Shown here: piece by piece, positions 7,422-16,591 of the stretch
Numbering within the stretch: position 1 is the stretch's first letter
Layout of the letters: the number at the start of each line of letters is the position of its first letter
NCBI GenBank assembly: GCA_002049825.1
Contig: MVCZ01000001.1
Location: 1-26,061, forward strand
Reading direction: 5' to 3'
Origin: Candidatus Zhuqueibacterota bacterium 4484_188
GTDB lineage: Bacteria > Calditrichota > Calditrichia > RBG-13-44-9
DNA length: 26,061 nucleotides
Program-made: the position numbers and the translations under genes
Notes under the pieces: model-generated
What the model saw: only the letters and a program-made list of their open reading frames with translations
Told to the model about the DNA's origin: nothing
Databases searched by the model: none

Positions 7422-10082
7422 TTATTTCTTTTCTACCGTGAATCCGATTTCGATCCGGCGCGGTTCATAAAATCGTGCCGGGTTCAGCAGTTGTACCCGG
7501 TCGGTGGCGGGAAACTGGGAATAATCGGGACTTCCGGTAGTGGCGAACACAAATCCGTTCACAAAATGGGTATTTAACAGGTTGAACACCCGCAGGTACA
7601 GGCCGCCTTTCAGCGGTCCCCATGCCACATATTTTTCCGCCCGGACATCCAACAGGGCGTAGGACGATTTGAGCCCTGAATTGGTTTCCAGGTCTGCGCC
7701 ATAGCCGGAACCGATTTGCGGCGTGTAGGGCTGTCCGCTTCCCAGCCGGAAGATAGCGCTGAGAGTGTAATTGTTGGCAACTGCGAAAATGGCAGTAGCG
7801 TTCAGGGTGTGCCGCTGATCCCAGTTAAAGGGAATGTCACGCGGGCGGGGGTCTTTGCCACTGGCAGCGCGGATGGCAGTTTCGCGTGGATCGCTGGAGT
7901 TGCCGCGGGCAAACTGCAGGGTGTAATCCAGCGTGGTGCTGATCGGTCCGATGGCCCGCTGGTCGAAGGCAATGGTGGTGCCGTACACACTGCCGAAATC
8001 TACATTGGTAAAGCGGGCATATTCGGCAGCCGCGTAGGTGGTGACAAATTCGGTTCCCAGCAAATCCCGGATATCTTTGTAGAAGAAGGACAGGTCTAAC
8101 CCCAGGAAACTGGTCAGCGCCTGTTTCAAACCGAATTCATACTGGATGGTGCGTTCCGGTTTCAGGTCCGGGTTGCCCATGACGCCGTAACTTATGCCCC
8201 CCTCCTGCAACTGGTCGAGCACCGAATAGTCGGCATTGTTGTACAGCAGTCCCAAACCGGGCATCTGGTAGAAATGCCCGTAGGAAAAGTAGAGCGATGC
8301 CGCGGCAGACAGCGGGAAACTAAAGCCGAGACGCGGTGCCAGCGCTGATTTAATGATGGTTTTTCGCAGCACTGATTTTGGGGCACCGGCAATGGCATTC
8401 GCCGGATTTTGCAAATCGTCGGGCACCCGCGCATTGGCGTCAAAATATTCCAGACGCACACCGGCACGCAGCACCAGGTCTTTCCACTCCACCCGGTTCT
8501 GCAAATAGGCATTAAACTGACGCGGGTAATAGGTCTGCACGCCCGGCTGCCGCGGAAGGTTCTGCCTCGGCTGAAGAATTTGCACGCCGCCTACTGTTGT
8601 GGGCACAATGAAACCTGGGCTGCCAAAGGATATCTCCGACGCCTGAAATTCAACCCCGCTCTCCACCAGGTTCGAACGGTTCACCTGCCAGGTCGCTGCC
8701 CCTTTCACAATGCCGTTGTTGGATTTCTGGATGAACCGGCTTAAATCCACCCCCTGCACCACTGATCCATGTTCGTAATTCGGATCGCCCAACGGCTGTC
8801 CGGCTTCCAAATAACGCGGATCAAATAAATCCTCGTAGGCATAATCCGAGTAGTCAAAATAGTTTTGGCGCAGGTTTAATTTGTAAAACAATGTACGGGA
8901 AATGGTATGCGTTATGTCCAGCCCATGGGATACCGAAAATGTTTTTTGTTTAGTAATTCCCTGCGGGTTCAGCCGAAACGCATGGTTGTAGCGGGTTTGG
9001 CGTACATCATTAAGCAACGCCTGATAACTGAGCTGAACTTTTTCCAGCGATTGGTTGCTCAGTTTAAACTGCCCGCTCCACTCCCGCCACGTTTGCATGG
9101 TCACCAGTTTTCCATCGCCGGTAGGACGAAATTCCCTTGTTTCGAAATCGCTGGAATCGGTGGGCAGGAAGCGCCGTTCACCGAAAAGGTAGCCGTCGTT
9201 CAGATAGCGCCTGGCGCTGAGAAAATAGGTGGTGTTGGGAATAAACAGCGGTCCGCTGAGCATAAGCTGGTAATTCCGGATGGCAGCAGGATTGAAAGAA
9301 TTGTTGTGCGGGTAGCGTTTGGAATCTGTGGTATAAAAGTCTCCGCTGTACACTTCGCTGCGCCAGTCAAATCTATCAGAACCGCTGCGTAACACCGCAT
9401 TCACTACCCCGGACATCGCCTGCCCGTATTTGGCGTCAAAAGTGCCGCTGATAACCTGCACTTCTTCTAAAACCGAGCGATCCAGTTGCAGGGTAGAAGA
9501 ATTGTCGTAAGGGTTGTTCACCGTGACACCATCGACCTGATATTGAACCTCGCCGATTCGTCCTCCCCGGAAATGACCATCGATCACCCCGGCTTGCAGG
9601 TTGACAATCTCGGTTAAATTCTGTACCGGCAGCACTTCAATTTCTTCTTTCCCGACTGTGGAAACCGAACTGGTCTGGTTAAATTCCACAATGGGACGGC
9701 TTGCGGTTACCACCACGGTTTCGCCCTCAATCGCTGCGCTTTTCAGCCTCACATTCAGATTGGTGGTGCGGTCAGCATTTACCCGAAATTTTTCGACCAC
9801 CTGTGTCCGGTAACCGACGTAGGAAAACCGCACTGTGTAAACTCCGGCGCGAACATTCAGGATCAGATAAAATCCGTCCGTATCGGTGGCGGCGCCCAGG
9901 TTGGTTCCCTCCAACTCGATGTTTACCCCAATTAAGGGATCGCCATCGGTGGAAGTGACCACGCCGGCCAGCTTTCCGGTGGACTGGCTTCTGCCGGTGG
10001 TTACCAGAAGCACCAGAAACAGCAGTGCCGGAAACCAATATTTCCGGTAAATAGTAGAAATTTGTGACCACACACTTTGCAT
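7422..10082 (-). CDS. TonB-dependent outer-membrane receptor with carboxypeptidase-regulatory-like domain (module B)
   Basis: The protein has 886 residues. A signal peptide covers about residues 1-32 (hydrophobic FPALLFLVLLVTT). A carboxypeptidase-D regulatory-like domain follows (about 34-118: GKLAGVVTSTDGDPLIGVNI, GTNLGAATDTDGFYLI, YVGYRTQ), with the plug at about 120-235 (ETVVVTASRP, VLPVQNLTEIVNLQAGV, RGGR, YQVDGVTVNNPY, VLEEVQVISGTFDAKYGQAMSG). The rest is a beta-barrel, including the late GQPYTPQIGSGYG block common to this class, and ends GFTVEKK. Length and domain order match SusC-like and related receptors, but no SusD gene follows; the next gene is the 1086-residue companion. It is paralogous to the receptor at 16592-19240. 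The substrate is probably a glycan or oligosaccharide, judged from the GH94, PF10091 and CBM9 neighbours; nothing in the receptor itself fixes it. Confidence 0.92.
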   Translation of the reverse strand: MQSVWSQISTIYRKYWFPALLFLVLLVTTGRSQSTGKLAGVVTSTDGDPLIGVNIELEGTNLGAATDTDGFYLILNVRAGVYTVRFSYVGYRTQVVEKFRVNADRTTNLNVRLKSAAIEGETVVVTASRPIVEFNQTSSVSTVGKEEIEVLPVQNLTEIVNLQAGVIDGHFRGGRIGEVQYQVDGVTVNNPYDNSSTLQLDRSVLEEVQVISGTFDAKYGQAMSGVVNAVLRSGSDRFDWRSEVYSGDFYTTDSKRYPHNNSFNPAAIRNYQLMLSGPLFIPNTTYFLSARRYLNDGYLFGERRFLPTDSSDFETREFRPTGDGKLVTMQTWREWSGQFKLSNQSLEKVQLSYQALLNDVRQTRYNHAFRLNPQGITKQKTFSVSHGLDITHTISRTLFYKLNLRQNYFDYSDYAYEDLFDPRYLEAGQPLGDPNYEHGSVVQGVDLSRFIQKSNNGIVKGAATWQVNRSNLVESGVEFQASEISFGSPGFIVPTTVGGVQILQPRQNLPRQPGVQTYYPRQFNAYLQNRVEWKDLVLRAGVRLEYFDANARVPDDLQNPANAIAGAPKSVLRKTIIKSALAPRLGFSFPLSAAASLYFSYGHFYQMPGLGLLYNNADYSVLDQLQEGGISYGVMGNPDLKPERTIQYEFGLKQALTSFLGLDLSFFYKDIRDLLGTEFVTTYAAAEYARFTNVDFGSVYGTTIAFDQRAIGPISTTLDYTLQFARGNSSDPRETAIRAASGKDPRPRDIPFNWDQRHTLNATAIFAVANNYTLSAIFRLGSGQPYTPQIGSGYGADLETNSGLKSSYALLDVRAEKYVAWGPLKGGLYLRVFNLLNTHFVNGFVFATTGSPDYSQFPATDRVQLLNPARFYEPRRIEIGFTVEKK

Positions 10083-10186
10083 TTTTTAAGCACCTGTGAA
10101 TTGGTAAAAACAGTTCAACACATCCGCTTTTGACGGAACAGGCGGGAGACTCTTACACCACTGCTTGCCCACCCGCCGGAACCGTT

Positions 10187-12082
10187 TTATTTTACCAGAA
10201 GCATTTTTGCGGTCTGGCTCTTTACTATGCTGCCGGTTGCCCGGTTCAGCAAATGAATTCTGTAGTAATAGATGCCGGAACTTAACACTGACCCATCGAA
10301 AGCAATTTGCCGAACACCCATTCTCTGGGTTCCGGCTGATTGCCTGGCGACCTGCCGCCCCAGCACGTCAAACACCTGCAATTCCACTTCCCCGGTTGCC
10401 GGAAGCGAGTATTGCAAAGTAGTAGTAGGATTAAAGGGGTTGGGATAATTTCCCAGCAATTCCACTGTTTTCGGTAGAACAATGGCTTGCTGTTCTTCAA
10501 TCCCGACTGAAACATTGGGATCCATTACCGCCCAGGGTGTTGCCGGTCCGCCGCCGTTTTCCCGGAACCACCAGGTCCGCGTTCCGTAGTTCTGCAACGG
10601 ATCGTCAAATGAATCGCCATCAGCCAGCATCACACCCATGAAAATTAATTTATCACCCAGATCCGGCGGGTAACCGATATAAGTCAGATCAACTTTCATT
10701 TCAATGATAAATCCTTCGTCAATATCGGTATTCACATTGATGGTAGTATTTCCTTTCAGGGAAACGCCGAATTCGGTGTCGCTGGAATCCACCATTTCCG
10801 GCAGAAAATCAAAACCCATTTCCTGACCAGTGCCGTTAAAATTCACCCGCAATTGCTTGAAAATCATTTTATGGTCCAGGTCCAGGTCAGTACGGTCGCC
10901 CAGAATCAGCATGATGCCATCGATGGCATCGTAACTGTTCGATCCCTGCACCAATTGGTCGTTAATATCTGCCGAAAAATAGAGATAGTGACCGCGGAAG
11001 AATATCCTGATGGTCGCTTCAGCCGGATCGAGCACCGGCGGCAAGGGCGGCGGTAATCCAAGCGACGGCTGGAATTGTCCGCTTCGGTAGGGTCCCACCC
11101 CAGGATAGGTCATCCGCAGGGCATTGTCATCCCAGCGGATTTTAAAACTATCCACTTCCGACCAAACCGCTTCGCTCAACTGTCCGTCGATGGCGGGTGC
11201 AGGCAAAGCGGCACCGTTCTGTAAAATCACTTCCGGTGGGATGTCCGGAAGCACACCGGAACTGACCGTGACATCCGGGCGGGCGAATACCCGTCCCACA
11301 TTGCTGTTGTTCCCGTTCCAGAAACTTTGCCAGGAAGTGCGGGTGGAATACACCTTCAGAGGATCATTTTCGTAAAAGTAGTCGGCATCCCAGATGGAAA
11401 AATTCAACTGGATAATTTCGCCTTCCGGTTTGGTGGCATCGTAGCCCAGCGAATCCAGTGCAACACGCATCTCAAAAACATACCCCTTGTCCCGCAGCGG
11501 GTCGTTGGCAATTCCATCTACAAAAATTCCGGCATCCCACGCCGCTTTTTGCTTAGCGGTTCTTTCACTGGGGTATCCGCCGCCAAACTTTCCGTTAAAC
11601 CGCGGTGGCGCTCCCACCGAATCGGTTGTTTCCCACCAGGTTAAAAAATATTCCCAGGGAGAGGTGAGCACACTGCCGGTATTGATTGATTTAATGGACA
11701 TTAGCACACCGTCGTAAATAGGCCAGGCTGCTCCGCAAACCGAAGTATCGGGCACAGTAAAAGCCAGATACAACTGATTGTCCGGCGAAACCAAAAATTT
11801 TACCGTAGCATCGGTCGCATTTGTCACGGCACCGTTTCCCCCGCCGGGGTCTTTGATCCACCCGCTGGTGGGCAAACCGGCGCTCTGCCCGTACACAATT
11901 TTAAGCGACTCTGCCTGCGACCAGACCGACTCGTTCAAAACACCATCCAGGGTGATGGTTGCACCTTCTGTCGAGCGCGCCCAGATGGCGTCTTTCCGGG
12001 GTGCATACTGAGCAAACACAGCGGTCATCAGGAGCGATATCACTCCCAGACCTGCTATTAGATATTTTACGCCTCCTGTCAT
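10187..12082 (-). CDS. Secreted protein with two CBM9-like domains and C-terminal T9SS type A sorting domain (module B)
   Basis: The protein has 631 residues. The start is the ATG at 12082 with AGGGAG seven bases upstream, and residues 1-25 are a signal peptide ending VFAQ. Two CBM9-like (DOMON-type) beta-sandwiches are visible. The first (about 35-260) opens ATITLDGVLNESVWSQA; the second (about 285-510) opens PAIDGQLSEAVWSEVDSF. Both carry the IDGxLxExxW entry motif and later a (D/E)xGYxxExxVxLxxxGY-like block. Residues 540-631 are a sorting domain: NYPNPFNPTTTLQYSLP, VFDVLGRQVA and SSGIYYYR, ending KMLLVK. CBM9 domains bind sugar-chain ends; similar domains also occur in proteins with no proven sugar binding. 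It probably sits on the cell surface as a glycan-binding protein. It is paralogous in layout to the protein at 19338-21107 and is first in module B, 104 bases before the TonB receptor. Confidence 0.82.
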   Translation of the reverse strand: MTGGVKYLIAGLGVISLLMTAVFAQYAPRKDAIWARSTEGATITLDGVLNESVWSQAESLKIVYGQSAGLPTSGWIKDPGGGNGAVTNATDATVKFLVSPDNQLYLAFTVPDTSVCGAAWPIYDGVLMSIKSINTGSVLTSPWEYFLTWWETTDSVGAPPRFNGKFGGGYPSERTAKQKAAWDAGIFVDGIANDPLRDKGYVFEMRVALDSLGYDATKPEGEIIQLNFSIWDADYFYENDPLKVYSTRTSWQSFWNGNNSNVGRVFARPDVTVSSGVLPDIPPEVILQNGAALPAPAIDGQLSEAVWSEVDSFKIRWDDNALRMTYPGVGPYRSGQFQPSLGLPPPLPPVLDPAEATIRIFFRGHYLYFSADINDQLVQGSNSYDAIDGIMLILGDRTDLDLDHKMIFKQLRVNFNGTGQEMGFDFLPEMVDSSDTEFGVSLKGNTTINVNTDIDEGFIIEMKVDLTYIGYPPDLGDKLIFMGVMLADGDSFDDPLQNYGTRTWWFRENGGGPATPWAVMDPNVSVGIEEQQAIVLPKTVELLGNYPNPFNPTTTLQYSLPATGEVELQVFDVLGRQVARQSAGTQRMGVRQIAFDGSVLSSGIYYYRIHLLNRATGSIVKSQTAKMLLVK

Positions 12083-12125
12083 TTTTCTTCTCCCTATACT
12101 TCTTTTAAGATTTTAAAATGGTAAT

Positions 12126-12154
12126 TCTATACCCGATTTATTTTTTTGTTTCAA
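12126..12154 (-). promoter_or_regulatory. Candidate sigma70-like promoter for module B
   Basis: On the minus strand, TTGAAA (12154-12149) is followed after exactly 17 bases by TATAGA (12131-12126). Initiation would fall near 12119, giving a leader of about 37 bases before the ATG at 12082. It lies in a 281-base AT-rich spacer, the only large gap between modules A and B. No TGTAAACG-type LacI operator is seen near it, so module B may not be under the same control as module A. The call rests on pattern alone. Confidence 0.45.
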
Positions 12155-12363
12155 AAAGATCAAGTTATAGAAAATTCCCGGAATGAGCCCGCCACGATAA
12201 AATACTCATTTTCCAAATTCGAATTATGCCAAATGTTTGTTGAAAAAATGAAGCAGGTAATCCTCTACTCCGTTTCAGCACCTCAACATTTTGTTTCTCT
12301 GTAATCGGTCACTTCTCCGGAACTCTGTTTGTTGCCACGCCGACCGCTCTTACACCACACTAC

Positions 12364-13398
12364 CTAAAAATGAATCTCCAGCGAAAACCGGTGGGTATTG
12401 GTTAAGCGCCCCCAGTCGGCATAAGCATAATCAATAAAAAAAGGCATCCGGGCGGTCAGGTAATAAACAAAACCGGCGCCCAGGGTTAGTCCCTTCTCGG
12501 ACTGGTCCTCGAACAACGCCTGGTAGCCACTTCGCAGGAAGAACCGCTTTCTGAAGCCATACTCTAAACCAAAACTCAGGTTTTCGGTATTATCGTTGGG
12601 ATGCCGGGCTTCTACCGTGGCAGTAATCTGGGTCATCTCCCCTTGCACCAGGTTTGCCGCCGCGCCAAAACGGAAGAGCAAGGGCAAATCCCAGCGGTCG
12701 GTTTGCAGGTTGGCAAAAATGTTTTCGTTGTCCCCCCACTGGTTGGGATCAAAATCGTAGTTTACAAAAATGTCCTTGCCGGCATATTGCAATTTCGGTC
12801 CGAAATTGGAAATGCTCATCCCCAGCACCAGCCAATCGAAATCGGTTTTGAATAGAATACCGACATCGAAGGCGATGGTGGAAGCAGTCATGTGCCAGAT
12901 TTGTTGCCGCACATATTTTGCCGTAAGCCCCAGGGCAAAGCGGTCGGTCAGAGCGCGGGCAAAACTAAGACCGAGCGACATATCCATTGCACTGAAAAAT
13001 TCCCCGGTGCCTTCCGGTTCTAATTCAGAACGAACCTTCATATCCGGCATGGAAAGGGAAGTAAAAGAAAAACCAAATGTGCCAACGCTTCCGGTACGGA
13101 TCACCGCCGCAGCAAAGTCGAAATTAGTGCCTGCCAACCAATTGGTGTGCACGAAACTCACCGCGCCGGTCGGCTGAATATGGGTTAAGCCGGCCGGATT
13201 CCAATACAGCGAAGTAGCATCGTTAGCCGCAGCGACACAGGCGCCCCCCATACCGATAGCGCGTGAACCAACCGGTATTTTCAGGAACTGTGCTGCGGTA
13301 GTGCCGCTTTTGGTTAATCCACTGAAAATTCCGGCAACTACGGAACAACTCAACAGAACAAGTAGAATCAAAGTAGACTGTATGGTAACACCTTTCAT
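12364..13398 (-). CDS. PorV/PorQ-family outer-membrane beta-barrel protein (module A)
   Basis: The protein has 344 residues. A signal peptide covers about residues 1-22 (MKGVTIQSTLILLVLLSCSVVAG), with TKSGTTAAQFLKIPVGSRA, GMGGACVAAANDATSLYWNPAGL and barrel strands after it; the chain ends RFSLEIHF with terminal Phe. The GxGxAxVAxAxDxxxxYWNPAGL block is the hallmark of the PorV/PorQ and FadL-like families. It starts only 10 bases after the stop of the 1046-residue companion, so the two are surely cotranscribed. Long stretches align with the protein at 2830-3840 (MGMSISNFGPKLQY against MGASISNFGPQAAY; EARHPNDNTE against DAIHPNDNGE). No other T9SS core gene is present. A role as a cargo-specific partner for the secreted neighbours is inferred; a solute pore is the main alternative. 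Confidence 0.86.
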   Translation of the reverse strand: MKGVTIQSTLILLVLLSCSVVAGIFSGLTKSGTTAAQFLKIPVGSRAIGMGGACVAAANDATSLYWNPAGLTHIQPTGAVSFVHTNWLAGTNFDFAAAVIRTGSVGTFGFSFTSLSMPDMKVRSELEPEGTGEFFSAMDMSLGLSFARALTDRFALGLTAKYVRQQIWHMTASTIAFDVGILFKTDFDWLVLGMSISNFGPKLQYAGKDIFVNYDFDPNQWGDNENIFANLQTDRWDLPLLFRFGAAANLVQGEMTQITATVEARHPNDNTENLSFGLEYGFRKRFFLRSGYQALFEDQSEKGLTLGAGFVYYLTARMPFFIDYAYADWGRLTNTHRFSLEIHF

Positions 13399-13408
13399 AG
13401 CAAACTTC

Positions 13409-16400
13409 TCATTTAATCAGTGCGAACCGTCCGATTTTTTCGCCAATATCCGGGGCATCGACGTGGAAGATGTAAACACCCGGCGCAATATCGAGTCTGT
13501 CTTTGGTGGTTAAATCCCAGGATTCCGAACCGTCCAGCATGTCGGAATTGTGTTCCAGGGTTTTCACATGATCGCCGCTGATAGTAAAAATGCGAATAGT
13601 ACAGCGCTGCGGCAGGTGAATAAAAAAGATTCTCCGCTCTCCTCTACCGGTAGAAAGCAACCGTCGTGGTTCCCAGCGTGCCGCCACCACGTAGGGGTTG
13701 GGTACCACCGCAATTTTGTCCAGATCGGTTTTTGCTACCTGGCGGTCTATTTTTGCCGCCCGGCTGGTGAGGCGATAGACATCAGCACTACGGAAAGGGG
13801 TTTTTATCTGGATGTGCAACACATCACCGTCTTTTGGTAGCACGGGTGTCGCTCCGCCATAAGGCTCTAAAAAATGCACCCGCCAGACTTCCCGCGGAAA
13901 ATTGCCATCCATAACCAGAATACGAATGTATTCGGTTGAGTCATTTAATGGAGCCGAGATGGTACTGTCGCGGGTCGATTCTCGCGGTTCCTCAAATGCA
14001 AAGCGCGCTTTTTTGTTTTCATAGAGGTCCCACACCGTAAAGTTCACCACAAATCCCTGACTGAAAAAGCGGCTGGTGTCTGGCTCACCAAAACGAATTT
14101 CGTAACTGGAAGGATAGCCCGGACGCCGGTGAGGAAAATGGTAGCGGTGCTCGACCTTAATGGGCAAATTGGCATCGCCTTTAGTCCAGCCGGAATTTTG
14201 CCCGTCCCAATCGATACTGTCGGTAAAAACCAGCAGTCGCATGCCGTCGAACACCGGGTTGGTGTCTTCGCCGCGCACACTGAAAGAATTGCGTACAATG
14301 GTGTCCGGCTGCGAGGGATCAGTCACATCTGCCATGTGATACATAATGGTATCCGGATGGGTGGTGTCATCAAAACTGACCTCGAAGATGCGGTTTTCCT
14401 GCACCTGCAACGGATCCAACACATCAATCCACAGGTTGCCGGTAGCAAATCCGGAAATATGCTCAATGGAATCCTTTACCCCGGCTTGGCGGAATCCCGC
14501 TGCCGGCGCCTGTGGGGTAACTGCCACAGTGTTTTTGTCCAGCCGTAAATTGCCATTGATGTCCTGCACAATTACCCGGCTGCACTCCGAGGGATACATG
14601 CTGGAATCCGGATCGCCCCGGTCGTAGGAAACCACCGCGTAATAGTAGGTTTTTCCGTTCATCACATCGGTGTCAGTCCAGGAGTGTTTTAAGCCTTTGT
14701 TGTCGCCCATGTAAATTTTCAGTCCCTGGAAATCCAGCGGGAAAAAGCCTTCCACATTATTCCGCAGATCAAACTGGGCAGCCGGCTTCAGGAAAGTTGG
14801 TTCGCCAAACGCATTGGTTACAATGCGGGCATCCAAAAATCCCGGATCGCTGCTTTTGTAAATTTTATAGCCCTCAAAATCGTAGGGTGGATTGGAGAAA
14901 GGATCGTAGCTGCTTTCTGCCACATCGTCCCAGTAGATGGTCACTTTTTTATCGCCGGGGACCGCCCACACTTTGGATTTCTCCGGTGGTCGGGCAAAAT
15001 TATAATTGTTATTGTAAATTTTCTGAACTGTTTTTTTGTTGCGCCGGATGTCCGCCAGGTTATCGCCGAACACCAGGCAAACTGAGAAACGTTCCGTTTG
15101 CAGTGTTTTCAGGGGAAAAAGTCCGGAACCATAGAGAAAGGCAATATTATCGTTGCCAAGCTGATCGTCGAAATGGCTGTAGGAAACACGATCCCAGATG
15201 TCTTTATCCCGGCGGAATTCAACACCGGAACCGATACTAAAAACATCGAAAGCAGTTAAACCAATTTGATCGGATTCATCCTTGTCAGTCGCGTCAAAAT
15301 TGGGTTCACCGGGGGTGGGCACACCGTCGCCTTCGCCCATGTCTCCGGTGCCGGCAAGCCCGTCGGCGCCAACATCGTCACGTTCCGGGTCCCAATCCAG
15401 GTCGTTGTCAATCAAATCGCTGCGGTCTTCATCAATCATTTCGTCAATGCGACCATCGCCATTATTATCCTGTCCGTCGGCATATTTGAAACCAATGTGA
15501 AAGGCTGCCTCGTCAATCAGGCCGTTTCCATTATCATCAATCCCATTCTCCGGCAGTTCACCCAGAATCATGTTCGCGGTAATCACCGGGCTTCCGCTTT
15601 CGCCGTCCTCGTCATCGTCAATACCGTTAAAGGGATTTCCCGGGCTCTCCAGAAAAGCGTAGCCGCACCAACCGGTTGGTCCCCAACCGCCCTGCCCCAA
15701 ACCATTTGTGTCCCATGAATAGGTAATATCATTTCCCAGGTCAAAGGAAGCGTTATCGTCATTGGAATCGTGCTGACCGCCAACACCCACATCTACATAC
15801 ATGCCGAAAATCATTTTGGGGTAATTGGTAGTGCTCTCGTTTGTAATATCGTAGTGCCAGAAAATCAAGTCTTCAGATTGCACATTAGACCACTGAAATC
15901 CCCGCACGCCAACTTTCAGCCCTAACCCCCTTCTGCTATGGTCTGTGGAATCGGGATAAAAATCCTGCCCATCATCTGAATCGTCGTCCATGACGAAGTA
16001 GCTTTCCTGGTCGGCATTGGTGCGCCTTCCGAAGTAACCGTTCCAGAAACCGTTCCAGCTGGCATCCTTATCTGCCCATGAACCAGGCCAGGAAATCGGG
16101 TCGTCGTTCAGGGCAATCTTATCGGCGTTTGGATTGGCATAGCCCGGGCGCGGCTGCCATCCGCGTTCCACACCTTCGGGCGAAACATCCATGCGCTCCC
16201 GGTAACCAGCTTCGCAAATATATAGAGTATCCCCATTATGATTGACTGTCTGTGTAACCACAATCGGGGTGATTCCGTCCATGTAAGAATGACCGGATCC
16301 CCGTGGCCACACGCCGGAAGGCTCGCGTCCCCACCAGGCAACTTCACCGAAATTGTAAAACAGGGTTTCCACCAGGTTGCCGTTATGAATGCCCACTTTG

Positions 16401-16549
16401 CGGTATTTTCGGTTGCCGCGCATCTCTTTGGGCACATACACCTGTGGGATTACGTTGCTTGCAAAAAGAATCAGCGCCAGGAGAATGAGCCATTTTCTGA
16501 CCGGTAGCTTGGTGAAAAGTGTAAATTTTTTTGCTTCTGAATCTGACAT
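13409..16549 (-). CDS. Large secreted TonB-receptor companion with Ca-loop-like repeats, Fn3-like and FlgD/T9SS-like C-terminal domain (module A)
   Basis: The protein has 1046 residues. A signal peptide with a long basic N-region spans about 1-36 (WLILLALILFASNVIPQ). The conserved N-terminal region, also found in the protein at 4097-7357, includes GSGHSYMDGITP (84-95), GYRERMDVSP (115-124), FWNGYFG and NADQESYFV (168-186), FWHYDITNESTT (230-241) and ESPGNPFNGIDDDEDG (301-316). Residues 308-430 are rich in acidic EF-hand-like loops (GIDDNGNGLIDE, DGQDNNGDGRIDE, ATDKDESDQ) of the kind that bind calcium in thrombospondin-3 and dockerin proteins. An Fn3-like segment follows (DFEGYKIYKSSDPGFLD from 558). 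The last 100 residues (VVPNPYVV, RGERRIFFIHLPQRCTIRIF, ending GRFALIK) are FlgD/T9SS-like. It lies 42 bases after its receptor and 10 bases before its PorV-like gene. The N-terminal family is unrecognised; a surface partner of the receptor is my inference. Confidence 0.76.
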   Translation of the reverse strand: MSDSEAKKFTLFTKLPVRKWLILLALILFASNVIPQVYVPKEMRGNRKYRKVGIHNGNLVETLFYNFGEVAWWGREPSGVWPRGSGHSYMDGITPIVVTQTVNHNGDTLYICEAGYRERMDVSPEGVERGWQPRPGYANPNADKIALNDDPISWPGSWADKDASWNGFWNGYFGRRTNADQESYFVMDDDSDDGQDFYPDSTDHSRRGLGLKVGVRGFQWSNVQSEDLIFWHYDITNESTTNYPKMIFGMYVDVGVGGQHDSNDDNASFDLGNDITYSWDTNGLGQGGWGPTGWCGYAFLESPGNPFNGIDDDEDGESGSPVITANMILGELPENGIDDNGNGLIDEAAFHIGFKYADGQDNNGDGRIDEMIDEDRSDLIDNDLDWDPERDDVGADGLAGTGDMGEGDGVPTPGEPNFDATDKDESDQIGLTAFDVFSIGSGVEFRRDKDIWDRVSYSHFDDQLGNDNIAFLYGSGLFPLKTLQTERFSVCLVFGDNLADIRRNKKTVQKIYNNNYNFARPPEKSKVWAVPGDKKVTIYWDDVAESSYDPFSNPPYDFEGYKIYKSSDPGFLDARIVTNAFGEPTFLKPAAQFDLRNNVEGFFPLDFQGLKIYMGDNKGLKHSWTDTDVMNGKTYYYAVVSYDRGDPDSSMYPSECSRVIVQDINGNLRLDKNTVAVTPQAPAAGFRQAGVKDSIEHISGFATGNLWIDVLDPLQVQENRIFEVSFDDTTHPDTIMYHMADVTDPSQPDTIVRNSFSVRGEDTNPVFDGMRLLVFTDSIDWDGQNSGWTKGDANLPIKVEHRYHFPHRRPGYPSSYEIRFGEPDTSRFFSQGFVVNFTVWDLYENKKARFAFEEPRESTRDSTISAPLNDSTEYIRILVMDGNFPREVWRVHFLEPYGGATPVLPKDGDVLHIQIKTPFRSADVYRLTSRAAKIDRQVAKTDLDKIAVVPNPYVVAARWEPRRLLSTGRGERRIFFIHLPQRCTIRIFTISGDHVKTLEHNSDMLDGSESWDLTTKDRLDIAPGVYIFHVDAPDIGEKIGRFALIK

Positions 16550-16591
16550 CGCTAAAATCTTGCCTTTTTGATTTCGGTAAAAGAAAATTGC

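Noticed and set aside
10141..10177. GGCGGG...CCCGCC stem after the module B CBM9-like gene as a terminator
   Set aside because: A six-base stem with a loop of about 25 bases and no following U-tract is too weak.
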